A DNA stretch of 64,000 nt. Origin: Liolophura sinensis (lineage: Eukaryota > Mollusca > Polyplacophora > Chitonida > Chitonidae). The notes beneath the pieces were generated by a model, which worked only from the letters and a program-made list of their open reading frames with translations, was not told where the DNA came from and did not search any database. This document shows positions 25,401 to 32,261 of the stretch, one piece after another; the stretch's first letter is position 1; each line of letters begins with the position of its first letter. The translations under genes and the position numbers were made by a program. The stretch is from positions 26,187,080-26,251,079 of the forward strand of contig NC_088302.1 of the NCBI RefSeq assembly GCF_032854445.1, read 5' to 3'.

Positions 25401-28400
25401 AATATTTTACTTACGCCATGTCGGTACTACAGGAAGTGAAAAACTCCAGAAAAACCAGCGACCTTTTGCAAGTTACTGATGAGGTTTCCCACGATTAATT
25501 TACACGCATTTAGCACATGACTGATGGACAAGAGAGCGGCCATAAAGTTGCTTCTTTCCACCAGTGCCTCCCCAACAGTGAAAACGAGAGAATTTTTAAG
25601 GTTTTCTGTCCGGGAATTGGGTTCAAGACACGTTTCGGGTGACCTACCATCAATCGTTAAACCTTCGCTAAAAGCCTTGCAAATGAACAAAATATGGGCA
25701 TGAAAAACAATCAGCCTTCTCAAAGCGTCTTTTTGTCCACCATACTGAATCCTACCAACATTTTAAAACATCACATTGTATGCTTTTAAGGGACGTCACG
25801 TGTTTTGATAGCACTACCAAGCGCAATCAGTGATAAATCAATTCTTTCTAGTTGAGTCAGTGCACCAATTTTGCCAAACTACCGCATCGATTGGTGTAGT
25901 AAAACACAGTGCATGTTACGAGCTAAAGTCTCTGTTAGATAATGAGTATCAGAATTGACGCCTCCCTTACACTGAAATAGCCCTCAGGTAGCCTATACTA
26001 TATCTGGTGCAAATCTTGCAGTCGTCTGGGCCGAGTATAGATAAGTGATAGAGACTGGTTAAGCCTTTGATCGACTAATTGACTCCTGCCCTACGGTACA
26101 ACAGTTAAACAAGCGCACCCTGAGGACCGCCACGCGAAAGTACTGTTGGTTTGTGAAGGATCAAAGACTACGAATCAGAATAACTCTTGGGATATTCCGA
26201 AATAAAAAAGTTTGTATTCATTAATCGATTAACATGATGAAGAACTCATATATGTTTTGAGAAACTGGAGAATGATGACGGTAATAAAATACCGTATTAA
26301 CATTAACACGTTTGTCATCTGTTGCGTTTAGTTTCAAGCAGGAAGGCATTGAAAGTGATTAAGATATATCACATGACAAAAGCGATCTATGATTTCCTGT
26401 TTATTTCATGTGCCAGGTTGTCTTTTACCCCTTATGTGCACCGTACTTTAACCTGTTAGTGTGAAGAGTTTCAACAATACTTTACTCGTATATGGAATAA
26501 ATGATGACTTACAATTACGATTGTATAGAACAGAACATGAACTCTGTGTTATGAGAAATGGTTTCGAGACTCCCGTTCTAACATTGGGTAGGTGTGACAC
26601 ACAAGTCAACTCACCAACTGACTCAGTCTGTTGAGCCTTCTGGTAACCTCCACTGCGCCATGCATGTAATTGATTTATGTACTGTTAGGCATAAACTGAT
26701 GATGCCACACTGAGAAATGCTTCCATGGGCGTTTCAATACACAGCAAAGTCCTCCTGTGAAAGAAGTCATACATTACACACCCACAATATCAGTGGTTTC
26801 CGTTTAAAAGGACGACAAATCACAAAGAACGACCCGTAATGCTGTATGGTCAACAAGCCCAAATTTGCACAGTACGTCGATGGATTTTAGTTCCGGTGAA
26901 GGCAAAACGACAGACGAAAAACTGCCTTGTTGCTTGGAAAAGCTACATTTGTAAGAAAGCTAAGTGAAAAACTCTTCTGCACTCGGTTTTGAACCTGTCA
27001 CATTGCATGAATGATTGATATGCCTTCAGCAATTATAAATGTTCACCAATGAACAGAAAAATAGGATAAAAAATAGGAAGAGAAGTAACGTCACTCTCTG
27101 TTCTAGAATAACTAAGGTCATTTTTATGACTGTTTTTATCACGATAAAGAAGAAATAATCACCTTTAAAACACTTTCTCCGACGTTTCAGTGGAATTGGA
27201 AGAGAATGTATTTTGCACAATGTACATCACTAAGATAATTAACATTTATGACAGACAGAATACAACATATAAGATCTTTTAAAATTCTTTGAATAAGCCA
27301 GGCTTAACAAAAACCAGAGATTTGCTCATTGTTTACACTGTGTTGCTTTACTGTTTTCATTTTTGCTATGTTGGCATGCTGTAGTTACGTATGTTGCAAT
27401 GTAACAAGAATGCTTCATTTACAGTATACATGTATATGTTTTTATATGAACGTTTGAAGGCAACCTGCGGATGGTCCTTGGTTTTCCCCCGGTCTCTGCC
27501 CGGAATCCATCCACCATAATTCTGGCCGTCGTCGTATAAGTGAAATATTCCCTCTATGAGTTCATTCTTTGGTTTTCAGAAACAAGATGAATGCGTTACA
27601 AAACGGGAAACCAAATATGAAGGTATGTTCTGGAAGCTTTCAGTCGGGCCTGCTCCTCACGTTTATCCTTCACATCAATGTACAATATATTGATCTTAGT
27701 GTGGGAGTCTCTCACTATAGCCCAGACGGTTAAAGCCGCATATTGGCTGTGACCGCCAAGACTTTGCTTTACGTTAAGGTGATTTTCAGGTACCTTGCAA
27801 AGGGCCGTGGGTTACTGCGGTTGCTCCGGTTTCCTTTTCCTATAAACCTGGCCACCGCCAAATTAGTAAAAATTCCTTAGCCCGGTGCCACATACAGTAC
27901 GAATACCAATCCTTCAAAAGAAGAAGTTCAATTATCCAGCCAAGTATCACACCACCAATATCAATATGCCTAAACTGTGTATTCACAGGCAACATTTGCT
28001 GATAACGGTTTTTGAAATCGAAGGGTTTTTTTTGTCGTTAATTGTTGGAGGAGTTTTGAGCAGTTGGCGTTAATGCCAGGCGTTCGAACCCGGCGTACAC
28101 CATAATTTCTCTGTAGCTTTAGGTAAAGAAGGTTGACAAGTGCCTGGCAAAAACTGCCCGCTTTTTTGCGCGCTCTGCCGAGTTTCTGGCGTACATAACT
28201 CCCATGCCTGTCATAAAAAATGAGAACGGCACCATTCTTGAGAACAGCATCAAATCCCTGTTTCAAGATAGCTGTAACATTAAACGTCGAAATAGGTTAT
28301 TGACATTAAAGACGAAACGCTGAAATCACTGACATCAAAAACAGACCTTCATAGGCCAAATCTTATTTACAGGGGACTTCATTGTATGGCTTTCTTCAGG

Positions 28401-29044
28401 AACAATAATGGAAACAAAAAGTCTTTTTCTTGCATTATATTGATCAAGTAATTTTATTGTGAATTTTACCAGTAGGACACACAAATTGCGTCATAGTTTT
28501 TCAGACTGCAACGTTGCCTTGAAAAGGAAGTAAATAAATTACACTGACATTAACTAAAAATGTAATCTTCTGAAGTAAAATGATGTGCATGTTAATGAAT
28601 CAGGTTATTATGCATTATGTTACGCTGTTTCCTCCCTACGAATTGTGATTTCGACACTACGTCTGTCGTGATTTGTGTTTTATTTATTTATTTGATTGTT
28701 CTATTGTTCAAGAATATTTCACTTACACGAGAGCAGCCATCATTACAGTGGAAGGAAACCAGGTAGGGCCAGGCCAAACCCGCGACCATCCACAGTTTGG
28801 TCCCATTGTCCCACTTTCGGGCGGATCGTTGTAGGTTGGACTTGAACTCACAACGATTCCAATGTTGAAAGGCTCCTGTGTCATTGCGCGGCACTGACGC
28901 GCTAAGCACTAGCCCACGGACGCCCCCAACTCAGGCTTACGTAATGCAAATCATCTAATAACATATAATCAAATAATCCATTACTTATATGTATAAATTG
29001 GATTCAATTTTTACGTTACAGTTAACGAGAGATTTCGTCATTAG
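1384..29044 (+). CDS. CA10-like: Carbonic anhydrase-related protein, CA10/CA11 family (whole gene, 10 coding exons)
   Basis: Joining 1384-1474, 12529-12576, 19577-19713, 20861-21046, 22207-22302, 22751-22817, 23152-23306, 23601-23729, 27580-27622 and 29022-29044 gives 975 nt (324 residues plus stop) with every junction in frame. Vertebrate CA10 is about the same length. Residues 1-30 look like a signal peptide. A single alpha-carbonic-anhydrase domain follows, with Q-S-P-V-N-I at 67-72, N-T-G-H at 99-102, H-F-G-S at 133-136, G-S-E-H at 141-144, T-Y-D-G-S at 231-235, F-P-P-C-H-E at 238-243, I-R-T-N-I at about 294-298 and a V-N-E tail at 318-320. The zinc ligands equivalent to His94 and His119 are Lys131 and Gln156; only His133 remains, so CO2 hydration is not expected. 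Family members are secreted neuronal proteins that bind neurexins. Cys61 and Cys241 match the conserved disulphide pair, Asn167 is a conserved glycosylation site, and Cys308 has no obvious partner. CA10 and CA11 cannot be separated in an invertebrate. Confidence 0.95.
2335..2690 (+). repeat. Dispersed repeat, copy A
   Basis: Shares with 3590-3930 an ordered set of blocks: tggtcacacgta, a cctc-tgtcaatt block, a tagcaccatg block, gcagaa-taggtaaaaaa and a gggaccag end. Family not recognised; no coding capacity. Confidence 0.65.
3280..3436. repeat. 39-bp tandem repeat, 4 copies
   Basis: Four consecutive near-identical 39-bp units start at 3281, 3320, 3359 and 3398 (each begins ttccgtcattaatgtttg). 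Because 39 is divisible by three, the minus strand shows a 13-residue repeat in a 124-codon open frame. That frame is a repeat by-product. Confidence 0.95.
3590..3930 (+). repeat. Dispersed repeat, copy B
   Basis: Same block order as copy A in the same orientation, with the core tggtcacacgta at 3679-3690. Substitutions and small indels separate the two. Confidence 0.65.
3985..4125 (+). repeat. Dispersed repeat, copy C (partial)
   Basis: Covers the 5' blocks only, including core 4057-4068. It contains a short inverted repeat, TGTGACC at 4041-4047 and GGTCACA at 4058-4064, that could form a hairpin. Confidence 0.65.
6700..6949 (-). mobile_element. tRNA-derived SINE, family 1
   Basis: On the minus strand it runs from a degenerate tRNA-like head through the gagttcaagtccagctcatg block and the conserved body (accctgcggg, agtgaaatattcttgagtac) to a T/A-rich tail. 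An 8-bp direct repeat GTGTTTGA flanks it (6692-6699 and 6950-6957), consistent with a target-site duplication. Confidence 0.8.
9389..9597. repeat. Degenerate 35-bp tandem repeat, about 6 copies
   Basis: Diverged units start at 9389, 9424, 9458, 9493, 9528 and 9563, sharing a cctgt/cccg block followed by a gatcacga-like block and a ttaacc-like end. Spacing is 34-35 nt throughout despite heavy substitution, indicating an old array. Confidence 0.75.
12529..12576 (+). CDS. CA10-like: CA10-like exon 2 (48 nt)
   Basis: A small exon between an acceptor ending ctttgcag and a donor starting gtaaga, phase 1 at both ends. It encodes the acidic, tryptophan-rich start of the mature protein (W-S-D-W-W-S-Y), which corresponds to the W-W-A-Y region of vertebrate CA10. 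The reading frame links exon 1 to the conserved exon 3. Confidence 0.9.
12617..12764 (-). mobile_element. tRNA-derived SINE, family 1, 5'-truncated
   Basis: Minus-strand copy with only the 3' body and (AAAT)n tail; the tRNA head is absent. A 10-bp direct repeat CTGAAACTTT flanks both ends (12607-12616 and 12765-12774), so truncation happened during insertion. It lies 40 nt downstream of exon 2. Confidence 0.85.
13271..13364. promoter_or_regulatory. Cluster of four CRE/ATF-like sites followed by TATATA
   Basis: TGACGTCA at 13271-13278, TACGTCA at about 13305, GACGTCA at 13325-13331 and ACGTCAC at about 13350 fall within 86 bp, then TATATA at 13359. Such density suggests a cAMP-response-type enhancer or a decayed repeat. 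Function is inferred only. Confidence 0.35.
13461..13606. repeat. 146-bp foldback (nested palindrome), MITE-like
   Basis: The outer arm from 13461 (atattgcacagtgaag...) is matched by the reverse complement ending at 13606. An inner pair, 13510-13525 (GGTGGAATTGATAACC) and 13544-13559 (GGTTATCATTTTCACC), continues the same dyad. The whole could fold into one long hairpin with a small loop. No coding capacity. Confidence 0.8.
15041..15990. repeat. 50-bp minisatellite, 19 copies without indels
   Basis: Units begin tgtcttgat every exactly 50 bp from 15041 to 15941. Differences are point changes only (cgc/tgc, acaatg/acaaag, cacg/cagg/ctcg). Thirteen units end in cacg and so create CACGTG across the junction with the following tg. 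The C/T variant pattern of units 1-11 recurs in units 9-19, revealing an eight-unit (400-bp) higher-order period. Confidence 0.97.
17199..17475 (-). mobile_element. tRNA-derived SINE, family 1, full length
   Basis: The minus strand starts GGGGCCTCCGTGGCTCAGTC (box A in a tRNA-like head) with a box-B-like GTGAGTTCAAGTCC, then the body, then a 25-nt poly-A tail (seen as T 17200-17224). An 11-bp duplication AGTTATTGAAG flanks it at 17188-17198 and 17476-17486. It carries no protein. Confidence 0.92.
19577..19713 (+). CDS. CA10-like: CA10-like exon 3: start of the CA domain
   Basis: The acceptor is ccacag and the donor gtaagg (phase 0). Encodes P-D-Y-W-G-L-L-N, Cys61 in W-K-L-C, the signature Q-S-P-V-N-I (67-72) and F-D-P-S-L-S-P, all matching the N-terminal half of the CA10 domain. 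Confidence 0.95.
19714..20860 (+). other. Intron 3 (1.1 kb)
   Basis: Phase 0, GT-AG. The short open frame at 19928-20212 has no recognised motif. TGACGTCA occurs at about 19857 and TGACGTCAC at about 20150. No repeat of known family seen. Confidence 0.6.
20861..21046 (+). CDS. CA10-like: CA10-like exon 4: degenerate zinc-site strand
   Basis: Acceptor tcttttgtag and donor gtaagt, phase 0, 62 codons. Contains N-T-G-H (His102 aligns with proton-shuttle His64 of CA II), G-G-P and E-I-K-I-H-F-G-S. There Lys131 replaces zinc ligand His94 and His133 keeps the His96 position. G-S-E-H and the E-x-Q boundary (Glu154) complete the family pattern. Confidence 0.95.
21075..21180 (-). mobile_element. SINE family 1 head fragment
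   Basis: Matches the tRNA-like half (ggacttgaactcaaagcgacc, ggctcgtgggt, gccgcgctgg) in minus orientation. Body and tail are missing; the fragment abuts a poly-C/CA tract. Confidence 0.6.
21182..21240. repeat. Poly-C tract and (CA)n microsatellite
   Basis: About 19 consecutive C residues, then alternating CA runs interrupted by ccaacctacccag. Read length accuracy is often poor here. Confidence 0.9.
22207..22302 (+). CDS. CA10-like: CA10-like exon 5
   Basis: Acceptor ttctag, donor gtacgt, phase 0, 32 codons. Starts I-Q-F-M-A-F-N. Gln156 occupies the position of zinc ligand His119, the same change as in vertebrate CA10. Includes E-D-L-Y-S-N-I-T, a conserved N-glycosylation sequon at Asn167, and S-P-H-G-L. 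Confidence 0.95.
22303..22750 (+). other. Intron 5 (448 nt)
   Basis: Phase 0, gtacgt donor and pyrimidine-rich gcctttttag acceptor. No repeat or RNA feature seen. Confidence 0.6.
22751..22817 (+). CDS. CA10-like: CA10-like exon 6, with GC donor
   Basis: Acceptor cctttttag; 22 codons plus one base. The reading frame continues correctly only if the exon ends at 22817, before gcaagt, a typical GC-type donor (AAAG|gcaagt). Encodes a region ending I-K-T-I-T-Y-K, comparable to the R-I-T-Y-K of CA10. Confidence 0.9.
22818..23151 (+). other. Intron 6 (GC-AG, 334 nt)
   Basis: Begins gcaagt and ends ttcag. The nearest GT (gtatga, 22822) would leave the exon in the wrong phase for the acceptor at 23152, so the GC donor is required by the conserved frame. 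Confidence 0.85.
23152..23306 (+). CDS. CA10-like: CA10-like exon 7: disulphide cysteine and PP loop
   Basis: Acceptor ccacatttcag, donor gtaagt; 51 full codons after completing Gly209. Encodes L-L-P-E-T-Q-F-Y-M-T-Y-D-G-S, then L-P-F-P-P-C-H-E, V-T-W and M-N-R-P-I. Cys241 is the expected disulphide partner of Cys61. Active-site Thr199 of true carbonic anhydrases aligns with a proline here. Confidence 0.95.
23601..23729 (+). CDS. CA10-like: CA10-like exon 8
   Basis: Acceptor tttttttcag, donor gtaagt, 43 codons, phase 0 at both ends. Encodes L-D-I-L-R-T-L, M-A-N-N-Y-R and N-R-T-I-R-T-N-I. The last motif corresponds to N-N-R-C-I-R-T-N-I in vertebrates, with Thr in place of Cys, which creates a possible N-glycosylation sequon at Asn291. 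Confidence 0.95.
23777..24057 (-). mobile_element. tRNA-derived SINE, family 1, full length
   Basis: Very similar to the 17199 copy, with a (TAAA)n tail on the minus strand. A perfect 12-bp duplication TGCACATTATGT flanks it (23765-23776 and 24058-24069). The insertion begins about 47 nt after the exon 8 donor. Confidence 0.93.
24560..24690 (-). mobile_element. tRNA-like SINE head
   Basis: The reverse complement reads TTTAGCTCAGTTGGTAGAGC followed by GCTGGACTTCAGC, a box-A-like tRNA head. No complete cloverleaf follows, so it is a SINE head or tRNA pseudogene, not a functional tRNA. Confidence 0.5.
24820..24910 (-). mobile_element. tRNA-like SINE head, second copy
   Basis: The reverse complement has GGTGGTAGCGCTCTGGACTT and a box-B-like GAGTTCGAATC. 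Related to the head at 24560-24690, arranged in the same orientation. Confidence 0.5.
25380..25500 (-). mobile_element. Decayed SINE family 1 fragment
   Basis: Shows the tail-to-body order of family 1 (cttgagaatattttactta, then a much-changed accagcgaccttttgcaag block) with many substitutions. Confidence 0.45.
27455..27555 (+). mobile_element. SINE family 1 fragment next to exon 9
   Basis: Plus-oriented body fragment: aacctgcggatggtcc, gtttccccc-like block, accataattctggccgtcgt and ataagtgaaatattc. It stops about 25 nt before the exon 9 acceptor, so it occupies the branch-point neighbourhood. Confidence 0.7.
27580..27622 (+). CDS. CA10-like: CA10-like exon 9 (43 nt, frame-shifting if skipped)
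   Basis: Acceptor ggttttcag, donor gtatgt; 14 codons plus one base. Encodes K-Q-D-E-C-V-T-K-R-E-T-K-Y-E, equivalent to the charged Cys-containing segment before the C terminus of CA10. Its length is not a multiple of three, so including or skipping it sets the frame used in exon 10. A SINE fragment ends about 25-30 nt before its acceptor. Confidence 0.85.
27623..29021 (+). other. Intron 9 (1.4 kb)
   Basis: Phase 1. Has SINE-like fragments with a box-B-like gttcgaaccc near 28082-28092 and a near-complete SINE at 28680-28925, about 100 nt before exon 10. Confidence 0.6.
28680..28925 (-). mobile_element. SINE family 1, diverged near-complete copy
   Basis: (TTTA)n tail at 28680-28695, body, ggacttgaactcacaacg block and tRNA-like end gcccacggacgccccc. 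No clear target-site duplication found. It ends about 100 nt before exon 10. Confidence 0.75.
29022..29044 (+). CDS. CA10-like: CA10-like exon 10: C terminus and stop (exon continues to 29093)
   Basis: Acceptor ttacgttacag. In the frame set by exon 9 it reads V-N-E-R-F-R-H then TAG at 29042-29044, matching the V-N-E-W-L-L-K end of vertebrate CA10. The exon probably continues to 29093, where a strong gtaagt donor follows. The alternative frame across 29022-29093 is also open for all 24 codons. Confidence 0.85.
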
Positions 29045-29814
29045 CGTGTGGTCAGATGGCCTAGGTTTGGTGGAGAGGACACTGATAGAAAGTGTAAGTT
29101 GATTCTACAGCCTTGCTGAAAAAGTCACCTTTTTCTTCTGTTAGAACTTTACAAAGCTAGTTATTGTCCTAAGTGACCGCTGTCTGATTCAAACTTTAGG
29201 AATTGTCAGAGATGAGGAAATCAATAAAGTCGCCATGTGTATGACAAAGTGGCCTCTCTCTCTCGGCCAGTGTCTACACTTGTTCGTCGATTATGTGTTG
29301 TGACCATATTTAATTTTACAAAGCACCGGCGACCGTAACTGCAATCGTTCTCTTGTAGGAGATTAGTATATGTAAAAACTCCTTCTAAATATGATCCGAT
29401 GCATACATAAAGGTTGTGAACTAAGGCCCTTATGTGTACACCAAATCATGGATGTGACCAATACCGTCTACCCATTAAATGTTGCCACGGTCATACATGA
29501 TGGGTGTGGTTGTGGTTGGGTGGGGGTGGGAGTGGTGGGACGCACGCATAAGTGTAGTCTATAGCGTTACGTGAATTATACAGCGGAACTGTGGTTCGTT
29601 TGTTGATGTATGTTAGCGTGCGCTACTATATGATTTCGTGCAGACTTGTTGTGGAAGAGCAAGCAAAAAAGTGCACCATTTATTAAATTTAATTATTTGC
29701 GAGCAGAAAGGCGAAATGAATAACATAAGAAATTTGGGAAGATTGAACCCCGCGACCCCTTGATGACTGAATTTCCCTCAGCCCTTAATGGCCCATACTC
29801 GTCCCGGGGATTAG

Positions 29815-29975
29815 TGCAGATCCGAAGCCTTGACCAGATAGGTCGCGTGTTCGATTTGATGTGATTCTAGCCGTCGCTTCTTTACCACGAGAGATTTCCT
29901 AGGTAACTTGTTTAGACTTGGTGATTACAGACGGGCTCTGTGCAGTTTTAACCCTCCATAAACCTGACTGCCCTC
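29815..29975 (+). mobile_element. Possible SINE fragment, other family
   Basis: Contains a tRNA-like gtcgcgtgttcgatttg block and an ending resembling 'ccataaacctgac', similar to a stretch near 27780-27850 in intron 9. The family is not recognised. Confidence 0.35.
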
Positions 29976-30175
29976 ATACAAATGGAATGTTTTCAGTTGA
30001 ATATGCGTAAGGTGTGAAATAGTAAGCTAATATATGTAAACGAAATAGTTTCCTACAAAGGTGCTCGTAATGTGTAATATGACCAGCTGACTATTTTGAC
30101 GAATAACAGCACTCTTCAATACAAGTCGCAGATTTACGGATTAATGAAGGTATGATTAATCGTCCACCATAGATA

Positions 30176-30337
30176 ACAAACCGTATTTGTTACCTAAATT
30201 AGACAAAATACAGTTTCAATGGACATCAAACAAATCGTATTTGCTACCTTATTTAAAAGAAATACAATTTCAATTCACATCAAACAAACCGTATTTGCTA
30301 CTTAATTTAAAAAAAAATACAGTTTCAATGGACATCG
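30176..30337. repeat. 54-bp tandem repeat, 3 copies
   Basis: cgtatttg occurs at 30182, 30236 and 30290, each followed by an acagtttcaat-like block and acatc. Units differ by substitutions and A-run length. Confidence 0.85.
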
Positions 30338-30428
30338 CAATAACATATCTCTGAAAGAATTGAACATCCTCCTTAAAGATCCATGAGTTAGTAAGTAGAT
30401 ATAATGCTGTATTTATTCCATTTCTCAG

Positions 30429-30496
30429 CTTGCCATTGGATCCCGGGATGTTTGGTGCTTTCCTACCATAGTGTACGCTGTCTATATTTTCTTATG
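30429..30496 (+). other. Predicted exon 11 (3' UTR or alternative coding)
   Basis: A 68-nt segment between a tttctcag acceptor and a gtaaga donor, downstream of the strong donor at 29094. In the main transcript it would be untranslated. In the frame reached by skipping exon 9 it is open throughout and encodes a hydrophobic stretch. Supported by splice consensus and frame only. Confidence 0.45.
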
Positions 30497-30702
30497 GTAA
30501 GAAACATGTTAGAGCATAATTGTCAAACATAGGAAAGATGGATACAACGAAATGGGTACATTATAACAATATTGTTAAGTGTATCAATTTGTGGCAAGTT
30601 ATTTTGCGTGTTGATCAATCTTACTTTCATCCTGACAGTAATGAAAATGTATCTTCTTGTAAATTTTGTACAATGATTAATTATGCTTTCTTTATTTTGC
30701 AG

Positions 30703-30965
30703 CTGTTTTTGTACTCAAGGATACGAACATGTGAAAGTCTTGCCATAAATACCACTGGATTCTGGAATTTCCAAGAATATTCACTTTCTTTTGGTTGTGA
30801 CTCATTTGTGTGGATTAAGTGAACAATGCTATATCGCAGGTTGTGTTGATGGGCTGTGATACCTCCATACTTGTGTTACTTTCACAAAACGTTGGTGAAG
30901 CCTGACCTCGAATTTATTATCGCCATGAAAAGTTGGACATGTCAATAAAAAGTCATAAACGCTCA
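30703..30965 (+). other. Predicted terminal exon 12 with poly(A) signal
   Basis: Starts after a tttattttgcag acceptor. AATAAA lies at 30944-30949, followed by a T/G-rich stretch from about 30980. Cleavage would fall around 30965. In the alternative frame a TAA at 30746-30748 closes the reading. A second AATAAA at 31085-31090 could mark a longer 3' end. Confidence 0.45.
30944..30949 (+). terminator. Polyadenylation signal AATAAA
   Basis: Canonical hexamer inside the predicted terminal exon with a GT-rich downstream element (tgctgtgtttatgttgtttg region). It is about 1.9 kb beyond the stop codon and is the best candidate for the gene's 3' end. Confidence 0.5.
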
Positions 30966-31084
30966 TTTCTAAACAAGTCAGTATGCTGTGTTTATGTTGT
31001 TTGAACGCAATGCAGAGAAGCCAGTGGTGAATTCCGCTGTATTTTTTTTTTTTACATATTTGAAAAACTTTTGCTGGTGGTATA

Positions 31085-31090
31085 AATAAA
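31085..31090 (+). terminator. Second polyadenylation signal AATAAA
   Basis: A further canonical hexamer 141 nt after the first. It may be an alternative cleavage site for the CA10-like transcript. Confidence 0.3.
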
Positions 31091-31858
31091 ACTGTACAAA
31101 ATTTTCATAGCGCGCTTTTAGTTATGGGAGTAATGAATCTCGTATTCATCAGAGCATATTTTATTAAGGTCTGTGTATGGGGTGGTGTATGTGCCCAAAG
31201 TGAGATACATAAAGAATGTTCAACAGTGATTTACGCAAAAGTAACCTTTCCCGTTGCATACTTCACACTGATTTATGTCGACGAACTGCCCTTGGTTCAC
31301 AAACATCAATAAAAAGGAGACGAAACTTCATATTTTGCCATGTGTAGCACGTACTTAATATCGGTCTGGAGAAGACAGCGGCCACATATATAACATGCCC
31401 CAGATGGACAACAGGAAATGTAATGTTGTCAGTGATGTGTGGATATTACACCTTCTGAAGAGAGTGAAGACGAACATTCTATCGCACAAGCTGTTGTGAA
31501 TATTTCATTTCAGTGTAAGCTGACCTTCAACCTACACGTCAACATGTAGTGCATCACTCGATGGCGGGTTTTGATCTGTCGCAGAACAGGGATTCTTCCT
31601 CATAAGTTTATGAATTACATCTTTAGCGAAAGAAACTGAAGAGTAAATTCAGTCTTAATGGAAATACCACTGAAACCTATAACTACCTTTACTTATATTT
31701 TTTTCTGATTTTTTCACAGGTTGAAATGTTTTGAATGTTTAACTTCCAGGGAGCAAAACATCCACTGAGCGCCACTGTACGGTTACAGCTGGGCAAAGCT
31801 CAGTTACCACACATGTTGAAACCTTATGGTAATCCTTCACTATTATGTGGCTCTAATC

Positions 31859-32090
31859 GGCTCAGTGCTCAGTGAAACTGTGTGATTCACATGTACACAG
31901 TTGTGATCAGCTGCAATACGGTATTGTGTGACTCACAACCGCACAATATGGATCAGCTGCAACACGGTACCGAGCGACACACAACCGCTCAAGACTGATT
32001 ACCTGCAGTATGGTACAGTAGAACTCACAAACGCATAGTTTTGATCAGTCGCATTCCGGTACTGTGTGGCTCGCAGCCGCCGAGTAGTAG
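31859..32090. repeat. Old 46-bp tandem repeat, about 5 diverged copies
   Basis: gatcagctgc-like starts at 31905, 31951, 31997 and 32043 are exactly 46 nt apart, with an earlier decayed copy from about 31859. Blocks cggtac-gtgtg and ctcacaaccgcac recur. The period equals that of the array just downstream. Confidence 0.8.
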
Positions 32091-32261
32091 AACTGGTTTC
32101 ATGCAGCTCACTTAGCTAAGTAAGCCCTTAATTACCCTGTACATAACAAGTGTGCTTCATGAAAGTTATCCCTGATCAACTTCCCTAGAGTACTGGTCAC
32201 CAATCCACATGTTACTGTATGGGTTCCACAATTCCGTGCAGCTTCGTTGTACTAAAGCCAG

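Larger units (their letters stand above)
23730..27579 (+). other. Intron 8 (3.9 kb)
   Basis: Phase 0. Contains a full-length SINE with target-site duplication, two tRNA-like SINE heads (24560-24690, 24820-24910), a decayed SINE fragment at 25380-25500 and a plus-strand SINE fragment just before exon 9. From about 25500 to 27450 nothing recognisable is seen. Confidence 0.65.
29094..31090 (+). other. 3' region of the CA10-like gene
   Basis: Holds the predicted UTR introns and exons described separately and a small 54-bp tandem repeat at 30176-30337. A possible SINE fragment lies at 29815-29975. The 100-codon frame at 30520-30822 crosses the predicted exon 12 acceptor and shows no family. Confidence 0.45.
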
